Below are positions 26,105-34,871 of a DNA stretch of 42,871 bases, one piece after another. The translations under genes and the position numbers were made by a program. Each line of letters starts with the position of its first letter. The first letter of the stretch is position 1. The notes below the pieces were generated by a model that did no database searches, had not been told where the DNA came from, and worked only from the letters and a program-made list of their open reading frames with translations. This DNA is from Verrucomicrobiota bacterium (GTDB lineage Bacteria > Verrucomicrobiota > Lentisphaeria > Oligosphaerales > Oligosphaeraceae): contig JAGVUR010000064.1 of the NCBI GenBank assembly GCA_019136135.1, positions 1 through 42,871 on the forward strand, written 5' to 3'.

Positions 26105-27244
26105 TCAAACCTCGCTGTACCAGCCCAAGAAGGTGAAGTTTTCCAGTTCCGCCTCCAGCTCATCCATCAACCGCAGGACTGCTGGGGAGCGATCTGTGAC
26201 GGCAATATCGAAATAGAAGCGGAATTCGAAATCGCTTCCTGGCATGGGACGGCTCTCGAGTTTAAGCAGGTTCAGGCCCAATGCGGCGAATTTGGCGATA
26301 GCCGAATACAGTGCTCCGGGTCGATGCGGCAGGGAGAGCAGCAGGCTGATTCGTGAGGCTCCCGGGAAGATCATCAGATCCTTGGCGATGCAGATGAAAC
26401 GTGTGTAGTTGTTTGGACTGTTCTGCACGTCATCGCTAAGCACAGCCAGATTGTAAAGCTTCGCGCAGTTCTTGCCAGCAATCGCTGCAATGTCATTGCG
26501 ATTCGATTCCACCACCATTTTCGCGGCAACAGCAGTGTTCTCCACAGCGGTGACCTTGATGGACGGGTGGGCATTCAAGAATTTCTCACACTGACCCAAA
26601 GCCTGCTCGTGCGAGACAATCTCCTTGATGTTTTCCAGCTTGGCTCCTGGCAGTGCCAAAAGTGCATGGGCGATATGCAGCTTCAAGCTCCGCACCACGT
26701 GGAATTTATGCTGCTGCATCAAATCATATACCGCACCGACAGTGCCATAATTGCTGTTTTCCACCGGCAGGATGCCGTATTTGCACAAGCCCTTCTCCAC
26801 CGCCTGGGCGACACCTGAAAAACTCCGCACCCAGGTGATCTCCGGCAATCCGAAGAAGCGCTCGGCCGCGAATTCGGAATATGCGCCGCCAGTGCCTTGT
26901 ACCGCCACGGTCGCCATATTCGGGAATTCTGCGGGTGTATCCGAGTAGGCTTTCTTGATCTGAGTGGAGATTCCACCATTGGGCTGCTTCAATTCGTGCT
27001 GGTATGCCCGACTGACTTCGAAAAGCATTGTGTAGAGTCGCTGGATGTAGCCTCCCAGATCCGGTCCAGCGGCTTTTGCCATACGCACCAATATCTCCCG
27101 CTCGCGTGTCGGATTGCTCACTGGGATATGGTGTTCTTGTTTATATTGCGCTACATCGCGGGCAACCTGCATCCGCTCTACGAAGAGCTTCAGCATCGAA
27201 TCATCAATGGCGTTAATCTTTTCTCGACATTCATTGAGGTCCAT
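26105..27244 (-). CDS. pheA: Bifunctional chorismate mutase / prephenate dehydratase
   Basis: Converts chorismate to prephenate and then phenylpyruvate. Residues 1-85 form an AroQ-type chorismate mutase (LNECREKINAIDDSMLKLF, VAQYKQEH); then a prephenate dehydratase domain from VAVQGTGGAYSEFAAERFF to SPNNYTRFICIA (NYTRF near residue 280), and a C-terminal ACT domain with GALYSAIAKF and LESRPMPG for Phe feedback. I choose the ATG at 27244 (379 residues): the alternative GTG at 27253 overlaps the AGGAAGG ribosome site, which sits eight bases before the ATG. It is the last gene of the aro operon, after a 77-base gap. Confidence 0.94.
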   Translation of the reverse strand: MDLNECREKINAIDDSMLKLFVERMQVARDVAQYKQEHHIPVSNPTREREILVRMAKAAGPDLGGYIQRLYTMLFEVSRAYQHELKQPNGGISTQIKKAYSDTPAEFPNMATVAVQGTGGAYSEFAAERFFGLPEITWVRSFSGVAQAVEKGLCKYGILPVENSNYGTVGAVYDLMQQHKFHVVRSLKLHIAHALLALPGAKLENIKEIVSHEQALGQCEKFLNAHPSIKVTAVENTAVAAKMVVESNRNDIAAIAGKNCAKLYNLAVLSDDVQNSPNNYTRFICIAKDLMIFPGASRISLLLSLPHRPGALYSAIAKFAALGLNLLKLESRPMPGSDFEFRFYFDIAVTDRSPAVLRLMDELEAELENFTFLGWYSEV

Positions 27245-27321
27245 CTTCTTCACCTTCCTGTTATTCTATTGTTATTAAAATGAAAATTAGAGTAATTATT
27301 CAGCTGCCATGCTGCATCCTG

Positions 27322-28611
27322 TCAACCTGTGGATCGAAGAGAAAATTTTCCTCCTAGACGGCGGAAATCCTCCAGCAAACCGGGATATGACTTCTGCACT
27401 GCATGGGCGTCGCTCAAAACGATTTCGTCCTTTGCCAGCACGCTTGCCAAGGTGGCGGCCATCACAAGACGGTGATCGTTGGCTGCATCACAGCGCCCAC
27501 CCATCAGGGAACCGTGACCGGTCACTTCCAAGGCATCCGGGTATTCTTGCACATCGCCGCCCAGTGCCCGCAACAACGCCGCTACTGTCGCAAGGCGGTC
27601 GCTCTCCTTGAGCCGCAACCGGGCGGCGTTGGTAAATCGAGTCACTCCAGAAGCCCCGGCGGCAACTACCGCCAGAACCGGCAGCAAGTCGGGCGTATCA
27701 CGCACATCAAGGGTAATGCCGGTAAGCTCAGCTGGAGAAACGCGAACGGAATCGCCCTTGCACTCGACCTTGGCGCCGAAACGCCGAAGAATCTCGACTA
27801 CTGCCCGATCGCCTTGGCTGGAGCACAAATCCAGACCTGTCACCGTGACCGGAAGGGCCATTGCGCCTGCTGCCAACCAAAGAGCGGCATTTGACCAATC
27901 GCCACCGACCACAAAGATCCCAGGAGAACGATATTGCTGCCGACCTGGAATCCGCCAGCCGCCAGAAATTGTTTCGACCTGAACCGAGAATTTCTCCAGC
28001 GTCTGCAGTGTCATTTCCACATATCCTGCTGACTCGAGGGGCGTGGTCAGCAGGATTTGACTCTCGCACTCCAGCAGAGGCAAGGCGAAGAGCAGCCCGG
28101 AAATATATTGGGAGCTGACATTCCCTGGCATTTCGTAATCCCCGGCAGTCAATCCACCAGAAATGCGCAAGGGCAATCGCTCCGGTACGACTGTGACGCC
28201 ATGCTGACGCAGAACCGCAAGCAGCTCCTTCAGGGGACGTTCCGGTAGCCGTCCCCGTCCGCAAACAGTAATTTCCTGTTCGCGGTCAGCCAAAGCGGCA
28301 ATCACCGGCAAGATGAAACGCAACGTCGAGCCACTCTCGCCGCAGTCGGCACACGCCAAGTCAGGGATGCTTGTTAGCGGTTGCACACGCAGTCCGTCTG
28401 ATGTATTCTCAAAGGTCATTCCAAGGGCGGACAGGACCTGTAGAGTCGCAGAAATATCAGCCGAGATTTCGCCACTGATTCCCTGAACCAGTGTTGGTCG
28501 ATCAGCCAATGCGGCGGCTATCAGGGTTCGGTGTGCTTCCGCCTTGGCTGGAATAGCTGGGAGGATTCCACCCACTAGCCCTGGCACGATGGTCAGAATA
28601 TCATTGTTCAT
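27322..28611 (-). CDS. aroA: 3-phosphoshikimate 1-carboxyvinyltransferase (EPSP synthase)
   Basis: Adds enolpyruvate from PEP to shikimate 3-phosphate. The 429 residues include GSTLRFILPVIAAL, GRGRLPERPLKEL, ESAGYVEMTL, RLKESDRLATV and NDHRLVMAATLA, the usual active-site blocks. The N-terminal PEP/S3P motif, normally SKSxxxR, reads AKAEAHR (Lys23, Ala24, Arg28), so the Ser after the lysine is missing. Overall type resembles the Clostridia-like class (SGSTLRF instead of GNAGTAMR). Start is ATG 28611 with AAGGAG ten bases upstream; the nearby ATG at 28619 reads into a quick stop. Confidence 0.94.
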   Translation of the reverse strand: MNNDILTIVPGLVGGILPAIPAKAEAHRTLIAAALADRPTLVQGISGEISADISATLQVLSALGMTFENTSDGLRVQPLTSIPDLACADCGESGSTLRFILPVIAALADREQEITVCGRGRLPERPLKELLAVLRQHGVTVVPERLPLRISGGLTAGDYEMPGNVSSQYISGLLFALPLLECESQILLTTPLESAGYVEMTLQTLEKFSVQVETISGGWRIPGRQQYRSPGIFVVGGDWSNAALWLAAGAMALPVTVTGLDLCSSQGDRAVVEILRRFGAKVECKGDSVRVSPAELTGITLDVRDTPDLLPVLAVVAAGASGVTRFTNAARLRLKESDRLATVAALLRALGGDVQEYPDALEVTGHGSLMGGRCDAANDHRLVMAATLASVLAKDEIVLSDAHAVQKSYPGLLEDFRRLGGKFSLRSTG

Positions 28612-28659
28612 AATTCATGTGCTCCTTTATTATGGAGTAATTGGTTGCTCCATGATGCG

Positions 28660-29520
28660 CTACTTCCTGTTTTGCCCAGCAGCAGTTATTTTGTTCACTT
28701 CGGCTTTTTTGACGCGTCCTTCATCAAGTAGCCTTACCAATTCCGCTCGCTGGTCGGTAGCAATTGCCTGGCGGTACTCGCCGAGACGATCTATCAACCC
28801 ATCGAGTTCCTGCAACAATGGACCACGATTGAGCATGAACAACTCTCCCCACATTTCAGGCTGAAGAGTCGCCACCCGCGTCATATCCTGGAAACTGCCG
28901 GCAGAGATCCCAGAGTGCAAAAAAGCAGTGTCGCTTTTGATATAGGCGCTGGAAAGCAGATGCGCCAGCTGTGAAGTATAGGCAATTACCCGATCATGCT
29001 CTTCCGGCGTGGAGATGGTGATGCGGCCAAAGCCCAGGGAAAGAAAAAAAGCCTTGCTCTGCTCCAGAGCCTCAAGATTGATGCCGATTTCCGGTGTCAG
29101 TACCATCGAGGCGTTCAGGAACAGATCCGCCTTCGAGGCTTCGAAGCCGAAACGCTCCACCCCAGCCATCGGATGACCACCGATGAAGGTGAAGCCATGC
29201 CGCTGCGCCAATTCAAATCCCAGACGGCAAATTCCCTGCTTGATACCACAGCAATCCACAACAATGGTTCCCACACGCAAACTACCAGAGTTTTTCTGTA
29301 GCCATTCGAGGGTAGTCTCCGGAAACAACGCCAGCAGGACGAGATCGCACTTTTCCAGCCTTTCCGGCATCAGCACATCATCGATAACCTGTTCCGCCTT
29401 GGCTTTATGCAAGACAGTGTCCAGCACGTCGAAACCCCATACTCGATGTTCAGTGCGGCTCTTGATCGCCTTGGCAAGGGAACCGCCAATCAAACCCAAA
29501 CCAACAATGCCAATATCCAT
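28660..29520 (-). CDS. tyrA: Prephenate dehydrogenase
   Basis: Oxidatively decarboxylates prephenate to 4-hydroxyphenylpyruvate for tyrosine. The 286-residue product has an NAD(P) loop GLGLIGGS (7-14) and the catalytic HPMAG (116-120), with a helical dimerisation half after residue 170. There is no chorismate mutase or ACT domain, so feedback control likely sits elsewhere. It starts two bases after the aroF stop, with the ribosome site AGAGGTG inside aroF. Confidence 0.93.
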   Translation of the reverse strand: MDIGIVGLGLIGGSLAKAIKSRTEHRVWGFDVLDTVLHKAKAEQVIDDVLMPERLEKCDLVLLALFPETTLEWLQKNSGSLRVGTIVVDCCGIKQGICRLGFELAQRHGFTFIGGHPMAGVERFGFEASKADLFLNASMVLTPEIGINLEALEQSKAFFLSLGFGRITISTPEEHDRVIAYTSQLAHLLSSAYIKSDTAFLHSGISAGSFQDMTRVATLQPEMWGELFMLNRGPLLQELDGLIDRLGEYRQAIATDQRAELVRLLDEGRVKKAEVNKITAAGQNRK

Positions 29521-29522
29521 TT

Positions 29523-30542
29523 TTACACCTCTTTTCTGCTGTCTAAGATTGCTGCGCGTACACGATTGATCTTCTTGACCAGCTCAGCAAAGACCTCCGG
29601 CAACAGCGACTGTGGTCCGTCACTCAAGGCATGAGGCGGGTCATTGTGTACCTCGATGATCAGTCCGTCGCAGCCGGCCGCAGTGGCAGCCAGAGCCATG
29701 GAGGGAACCAACTTGGCAACTCCAGTGGCATGACTGGGATCGATCAGCACTGGCAGGTGTGACAACCCCTTCAACACGGGCACTGATGAAATGTCCAAGG
29801 TATTTCTGGTTGCAGTCTCAAAGGTCCTGATGCCGCGTTCGCAGAGGATCACCTGGGTGTTGCCGCCGGACATGATGTACTCCGCACTCATCAGCAACTC
29901 CTGAATTGTGCTGGCCAAGCCACGCTTTAGCAGCACTGGCTTCTGCAAGGTACTCAATTTCTTCAGCAACTCGAAGTTCTGCATATTGCGCGCTCCGACT
30001 TGAATCACATCGACCTCGTCGAAGGCATCGAGCTGCGAGATGTCCATAATCTCGGTCACCACTGGTAGTCCAGTCAAACGTTTCGCCTCCAGGAGCAACT
30101 TGATGCCATCTTGACGCAGGCCCTGGAACGCATAGGGCGAGGTGCGCGGCTTGAAAGCTCCGCCTCGCAGCAAGGTCGCACCGGCAGCCTTGACCGCCTG
30201 CGCCACTTCTAAAATCTGATCTTCGCTCTCCACTGAACAAGGTCCGGCGATAATCTGGAAATGACCACCGCCAATCTTCACCCCGTTGATGTCAACCACC
30301 GTATCCAAAGGGTGGAATTTCCGGTTCGCATTCTTGTAGGGCTCCTGGATGCGCTTGACATCTTCCACAATTTCCAAGGCATGAAGCAGGTCGATATCGA
30401 TATGGGTGGTGTCGCCCACCAAACCCAGGATGGTCTGACGCACACCAGAGGACTCATGGATGCTTACCCCTTGGTTGGTCAACCATTTCTTCAGATTCTC
30501 CAGCTGCTTCTGGTCGTAATTTTCTCTCAAGACGATAATCAT
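29523..30542 (-). CDS. aroF: 3-deoxy-7-phosphoheptulonate synthase, type I beta
   Basis: First enzyme of the shikimate pathway, condensing PEP and erythrose 4-phosphate. The N-terminal ferredoxin-like regulatory domain (about 1-70; IIVLRENYDQKQL, VEDVKRIQEPYKNANR) precedes the barrel with IAGPCSVES, LRGGAFKPRTSPYAFQG, VQVGARNMQN-like metal block and LIDPSHATG. The start at 30542 (339 residues) follows an AGGAATT ribosome site; an upstream in-frame start at 30578 lacks one and lies near the attenuator. First gene of the operon, 58 bases after the terminator hairpin. Expression is probably controlled by the Phe/Tyr leader at 30654-30776. Confidence 0.94.
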   Translation of the reverse strand: MIIVLRENYDQKQLENLKKWLTNQGVSIHESSGVRQTILGLVGDTTHIDIDLLHALEIVEDVKRIQEPYKNANRKFHPLDTVVDINGVKIGGGHFQIIAGPCSVESEDQILEVAQAVKAAGATLLRGGAFKPRTSPYAFQGLRQDGIKLLLEAKRLTGLPVVTEIMDISQLDAFDEVDVIQVGARNMQNFELLKKLSTLQKPVLLKRGLASTIQELLMSAEYIMSGGNTQVILCERGIRTFETATRNTLDISSVPVLKGLSHLPVLIDPSHATGVAKLVPSMALAATAAGCDGLIIEVHNDPPHALSDGPQSLLPEVFAELVKKINRVRAAILDSRKEV

Positions 30543-30593
30543 AATCAATTCCTGTGTTGCTTGGGTTAAGAAAGTCAATGATTTATTGGGACA

Positions 30594-30630
30594 TAAAAAA
30601 ACCCGGCAGGTGTGCTTTACACTGCCGGGT
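30594..30630 (-). terminator. Attenuator terminator of the aro operon
   Basis: On the minus strand ACCCGGCAG pairs with CTGCCGGGT (30601-30630), with extra TGT/ACA pairs at the loop side, and a run of seven T follows at once (30594-30600). It stands 23 bases after the leader peptide stop and before aroF. That is the position of an attenuator, not of an operon end. Confidence 0.88.
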
Positions 30631-30653
30631 TGATTTTTTAATCTTCTCGTCCG

Positions 30654-30776
30654 TTAGTCCGTATTCGATTCCTTTACGAGCTGACGGTTTACAGCGGAAA
30701 GCATCGTGACTCTGCCTGCAAAGTAATAGGCAAAGCCAAAATAAAAGTAAGCCGCTGCAAAGGATTTCTTAAGCAT
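30654..30776 (-). CDS. Phe/Tyr leader peptide of the aro operon
   Basis: A 40-residue ORF on the minus strand, MLKKSF then AAAYFYFGFAYYFAG and a polar tail ending ESNTD. Nine of residues 6-19 are Phe or Tyr (five Phe, four Tyr), with no Trp, matching a downstream operon for Phe and Tyr. It lies between a promoter (30831-30858) and a terminator (30594-30630). Its start at 30776 is about 50 bases from the predicted initiation site; a longer frame to 30845 would begin inside the promoter and is rejected. No strong Shine-Dalgarno is seen. The design fits ribosome-mediated attenuation as in E. coli pheA, but the peptide is longer (about 15 residues there) and mixed. Confidence 0.85.
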   Translation of the reverse strand: MLKKSFAAAYFYFGFAYYFAGRVTMLSAVNRQLVKESNTD

Positions 30777-30830
30777 AAAAAAGAGAGTCTTGCAAAAACT
30801 GAAACGTGAAATCTGATTTGAATGTGCGCT

Positions 30831-30858
30831 AATATACAAAGGCAAAAGACATTGTCAA
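30831..30858 (-). promoter_or_regulatory. Sigma-70-type promoter of the aro operon
   Basis: On the minus strand TTGACA (30858-30853), a 16-base spacer and TATATT (30836-30831). Predicted start near 30825 places the leader peptide and the terminator in the first 230 bases of the transcript. Confidence 0.75.
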
Positions 30859-30958
30859 ATGCGTTTCGCAAAAAAATCTGAAGCCCCTTTTTGCCATCGT
30901 GCGGTCGGGCAGGAGTAAAATCATTGCATCTGTCAAAATCCTTGCAGCTTCCGATGCT

Positions 30959-31092
30959 TGCAATGTCCCTGTCCCCCAAAAACACCATGAAAATCATTTG
31001 GTTCATGCCATCAACTGCTTTTTTAGGTTGACAACTTTTTTTTACTTTTTTTGCAAAACGTCTCTTGACAAGTTGCTTTGGCACGATAAAGT
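30959..31092 (+). repeat. Promoter-carrying module, copy B (upstream of ilv operon)
   Basis: Related to 7831-7977: starts TGCAATGTCC, has the C-run/A-run block, ATCAACTGCTTTTTTAGG (from 31010), and ends in a promoter beginning TTGACAAGTTGCTTT. The stretch between ATCAACTGCT and the -35 box is 14 bases shorter than in copy A. Confidence 0.6.
31065..31092 (+). promoter_or_regulatory. Sigma-70-type promoter of the ilv-leu operon
   Basis: TTGACA at 31065-31070, a 16-base spacer and TAAAGT at 31087-31092. Predicted start near 31100, about 63 bases before the first leader peptide. The -10 box is weaker than that of the related fucose-operon promoter. Confidence 0.65.
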
Positions 31093-31162
31093 ATTGCTCG
31101 TTTCGTAAAAATGTTTGTTTTTCGTTTTAGTTGACATTCAGTCATTCGGTAGTTTTTTGATC

Positions 31163-31261
31163 ATGTCCATCAGTCTGGCAAACACGACCATCGTCATTAT
31201 TATTAGCGTTATCGTCCTTTTGGGCGTTAGCGCTCTTCGTGTTTTGCCGGAAAACTCTTAG
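31163..31261 (+). CDS. Ile/Leu/Val leader peptide of the ilv-leu operon
   Basis: A 32-residue ORF, MSISLANTT then IVIIISVIVLLGVS and ALRVLPENS. Sixteen of 32 residues are Ile, Leu or Val, clustered at 10-22. It lies between the promoter and a strong terminator and precedes the branched-chain operon, as with ilvL of the E. coli ilvGMEDA operon. GCCGG at 31246-31250, near the ORF end, can pair with CCGGC in the 5' arm of the terminator (31298-31302), a possible antiterminator. No strong Shine-Dalgarno is visible before the ATG. Confidence 0.87.
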   Translation: MSISLANTTIVIIISVIVLLGVSALRVLPENS

Positions 31262-31292
31262 GTTAATAGGATACCCAACCGAAAATTTTAAG

Positions 31293-31330
31293 AAGCCCCG
31301 GCAGGAAAAACACCAGCCGGGGCTTTTTTT
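31293..31330 (+). terminator. Attenuator terminator of the ilv-leu operon
   Basis: AAGCCCCGGC (31293-31302) pairs with GCCGGGGCTT (31316-31325) around a 13-base loop, followed by more T to 31330. It lies 31 bases after the first leader stop and 211 bases before ilvB. Confidence 0.9.
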
Positions 31331-31365
31331 GTTCCCAAATCATTCAACGTGTCTCAGGAGGTACC

Positions 31366-31482
31366 ATGAAAAGCAAAATGTCAGTCGTAGATCGAGTCCT
31401 TAGCGTCCTGCGCCCACAGCCGCTCCTGCTGGTCGCTGTCGTTGCTCGAATTACGATTTGCTCAGTACCAGTACAGTTTTAG
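31366..31482 (+). CDS. Second leader-like ORF before ilvB
   Basis: A 38-residue ORF with an excellent ribosome site (AGGAGG at 31356-31361, four bases before the ATG): MKSKMSVVDRVLSVLRPQ, then PLLLVAVVARITI and CSVPVQF. It is also rich in Val, Leu and Ile. It begins after the attenuator terminator and ends 59 bases before ilvB, so it is translated only when the terminator is read through. No second terminator stem is evident behind it. It may be a second sensing peptide acting on ilvB translation, or a small protein of another role. It recalls ivbL before E. coli ilvB in composition only. Confidence 0.65.
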   Translation: MKSKMSVVDRVLSVLRPQPLLLVAVVARITICSVPVQF

Positions 31483-31541
31483 TCCCGACGCTTTTCCATC
31501 ACTTTCCAAAACATAACTCGTAGAACAACTGGAGACAATAT

Positions 31542-33209
31542 ATGAAAATAAAAGGAGCAGAATTGATCATCCGCATTCTTCTGGAGAAGGGTGTGGACAC
31601 CGTATTCGGCTATCCTGGAGGTGCAGTTCTGAACATCTATGATGAACTGTACAAAGCCAGCGACCGCATCAAACATTACACCACCTGCCATGAGCAAGGA
31701 GCTTCCCATGCGGCCGATGCCTACGCACGGGTGACCGGCAAAGTCGGCGTCGTCCTGGCGACCTCGGGTCCCGGCGCGACCAACTTGGTCACCGGCATCG
31801 CCAATGCCTACCTGGATTCATCGCCAATCGTGGCCATCACCGGCAACGTGGCTTGCCCTGCAATCGGCAAGGACAGCTTCCAGGAAGTGGACATCACCGG
31901 CGTGACCATGCCCATCACCAAGCATAACTACATTGTCAAGGACGTCAGTCGCCTGGCTTCGGTGCTTCGCGAGGCTTTCGATATCGCAGCCAGTGGTCGA
32001 CCCGGCCCCGTGCTTGTCGATATTCCAAAAGATGTCCAGCAGGCGGAATGCGAATACGAACCTGCCGAAGACGCAGTGGAGCCACAACAGTACAGGAACG
32101 GCAAGGAGGCTTTTGTCCAGGCAGTCAAGCTGATCAGCGAATGCAAGCGTCCATTCATCTACACCGGAGGTGGCACGGTCAGTTCCAATGCAAGCAAAGA
32201 ACTGCTGGCCCTGGCGGAAAAAATCGACTCGCCAATTGGCAGCAGCATGATGGGGCTGTCGGCAGTCAGCCACGACCACCCGCGTTTCCTGGGCATGACC
32301 GGCATGCATGGAAAGCTCGCCGCCAGCAGAGTGCTCTCAGAAGCCGACCTGCTGATCGCGATCGGAACACGTTTTTCAGACCGCGCTACCGGCAACAAGG
32401 TGGAATATATCAAGGGAAAGAAAGTCATCCATATCGACATCGACCCCTCTGAAATCAGCAAGAACATCCCGGCATTCGTGTCGTTGATCGGCGATGTCAA
32501 GTCGGTGCTGAAGAAGCTGGTCAACGAGCTGCCGCCCTGCGACCGACGGGACTGGCACCAGGAGGTGGAGAAGATCCGAAATAGCTCCGACAGGCGCTTG
32601 GAAATGCCCAAGGACGAGCTGAATCCACAGACCTTGATCCAAGCCGTAAACCGCCATGCGCCGAAGGATTGCGTCGTCTGTACCGACGTGGGGCAGCACC
32701 AGATGTGGACCGCCCAGTACTATAAATTTTCCAAGCCGCGCAGTTTTGTGACTTCCGGCGGTTTGGGCACCATGGGTTTCGGCATGGGCGCAGCAATCGG
32801 CTCCTGTTTGGGGAACGATCGCAAGAAGACTGTTCTGTTCACCAGCGATGGCAGCTTCCACATGAACATGAATGAAATGGTCACGGCAGTGTCCCATCAG
32901 CTGCCGTTGGTGGTCGTGCTGCTGAACAACAACACCCTTGGCATGGTGCGGCAATGGCAGACCCTGTTCTTCGGCTGCCGCTATTCCAATACAAGCCTGG
33001 AACGCCGTACCGACTACGTCAAATTGGTCGAGGCCTTCGGAGCCACTGGAATGCGTGTCAGTACACTCGAAGAGTTGGAACCAGCCCTGGAAAAAGCCTT
33101 CGCGGCCAAGGGACCTGTGCTGATTGAAGCAGCAATCGACCAAGACGAAAAAGTGCTGCCAATGATCCCTCCGGACGGAACCATAAAAGACATCATCCTC
33201 AAGGCATAA
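31542..33209 (+). CDS. ilvB: Acetolactate synthase large subunit
   Basis: Condenses two pyruvates, or pyruvate and 2-ketobutyrate, with thiamine diphosphate, FAD and Mg2+. The 555-residue product has the N-terminal Pyr domain with catalytic Glu51 (CHEQGASHAADAYAR), the FAD/central domain (VIHIDIDPSEISKNIP), and the ThDP-binding stretch from SDGSFHMNMNEM (Asp436) to LLNNNTLGMVRQWQ. The usual GDG reads SDG, a small variation. First structural gene of the operon, 16 bases before ilvN. Expression is expected to depend on the leader region upstream. Confidence 0.96.
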   Translation: MKIKGAELIIRILLEKGVDTVFGYPGGAVLNIYDELYKASDRIKHYTTCHEQGASHAADAYARVTGKVGVVLATSGPGATNLVTGIANAYLDSSPIVAITGNVACPAIGKDSFQEVDITGVTMPITKHNYIVKDVSRLASVLREAFDIAASGRPGPVLVDIPKDVQQAECEYEPAEDAVEPQQYRNGKEAFVQAVKLISECKRPFIYTGGGTVSSNASKELLALAEKIDSPIGSSMMGLSAVSHDHPRFLGMTGMHGKLAASRVLSEADLLIAIGTRFSDRATGNKVEYIKGKKVIHIDIDPSEISKNIPAFVSLIGDVKSVLKKLVNELPPCDRRDWHQEVEKIRNSSDRRLEMPKDELNPQTLIQAVNRHAPKDCVVCTDVGQHQMWTAQYYKFSKPRSFVTSGGLGTMGFGMGAAIGSCLGNDRKKTVLFTSDGSFHMNMNEMVTAVSHQLPLVVVLLNNNTLGMVRQWQTLFFGCRYSNTSLERRTDYVKLVEAFGATGMRVSTLEELEPALEKAFAAKGPVLIEAAIDQDEKVLPMIPPDGTIKDIILKA

Positions 33210-33225
33210 AGAAAAGGAGCATACC

Positions 33226-33738
33226 ATGAACTCAGATGAATTCATCTTGTCAATCCTGGTGAACAATGAAGCTGGCGTGCTGACGCGAGTCTCAAGTCTT
33301 TTTTCCCGCCGAGCCTTCAATATCGACAGTCTCTCGGTCGGGGTCACCGACGACCCGAAAATCTCCCGCATCACGATCGTGGCCCGCGGTGACGACCATG
33401 TCAAGAGCCAGATCATTCTTCAGTTGGAGAAGCTGCACGATGTAAAGAAAGTTGAGCTGATGCCGCAGACCGGCACCGTGATGCGCGAGCTGGTGCTGAT
33501 CAAATTGAACATCTCCCAGGAGTCCCGGGCGGGCCTGATGGAAGCCGTGTCGGTATTCCGAGCCAAGGTGGTTGACCTGACCAACGATTCGGTGACCCTG
33601 GAGATCACTGGCGAGCGATCCAAATGCAACGCCTTTGTAGAATATTTGCGTGCCTTCGGAATCGCTGAATTGTGCCGTACCGGCTTGACCGCAATTACCC
33701 GAGGTCCTAAGACCTTGAAGCCCGATGCATCTGTTTGA
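33226..33738 (+). CDS. ilvN: Acetolactate synthase small (regulatory) subunit
   Basis: The 170-residue product has an N-terminal ACT domain (FILSILVNNEAGVLTRVSSL, FNIDSLSVGVTDDPKISRI) and a C-terminal small-subunit domain (MRELVLIKLNI, FRAKVVDLTNDSVTLEITG). It binds valine or another end product and restores full activity and feedback to IlvB. Ribosome site AAAGGAG precedes the ATG. Length matches the IlvH/IlvN family. Confidence 0.95.
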   Translation: MNSDEFILSILVNNEAGVLTRVSSLFSRRAFNIDSLSVGVTDDPKISRITIVARGDDHVKSQIILQLEKLHDVKKVELMPQTGTVMRELVLIKLNISQESRAGLMEAVSVFRAKVVDLTNDSVTLEITGERSKCNAFVEYLRAFGIAELCRTGLTAITRGPKTLKPDASV

Positions 33739-33749
33739 CCGTAAAGTAA

Positions 33750-34796
<1,047 letters not shown>

Positions 34797-34806
34797 CCAC
34801 CCAGTT

Positions 34807-34841
34807 GCCCCGCCCGTGCAACATAATATCCCGGGCGGGGC
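34807..34841 (+). other. Strong hairpin between ilvC and ilvD
   Basis: GCCCCGCCCG (34807-34816) and CGGGCGGGGC (34832-34841) form a perfect 10-bp GC stem with a 15-base AT-rich loop. No T-run follows, so it is more likely an mRNA-stability or processing element than a terminator. It lies just after the ilvC stop. Confidence 0.65.
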
Positions 34842-34871
34842 GGACAGAATCCCCTTGAGGAACAAAAAGTT

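Noticed and set aside
30777..30845. 23-residue extension of the aro leader peptide
   Set aside because: It would start inside the -10 region of the predicted promoter, so the ATG at 30776 is the sensible start.
31483..31541. Second terminator after the second ilv leader ORF
   Set aside because: No stable stem with a T-run could be found by eye.
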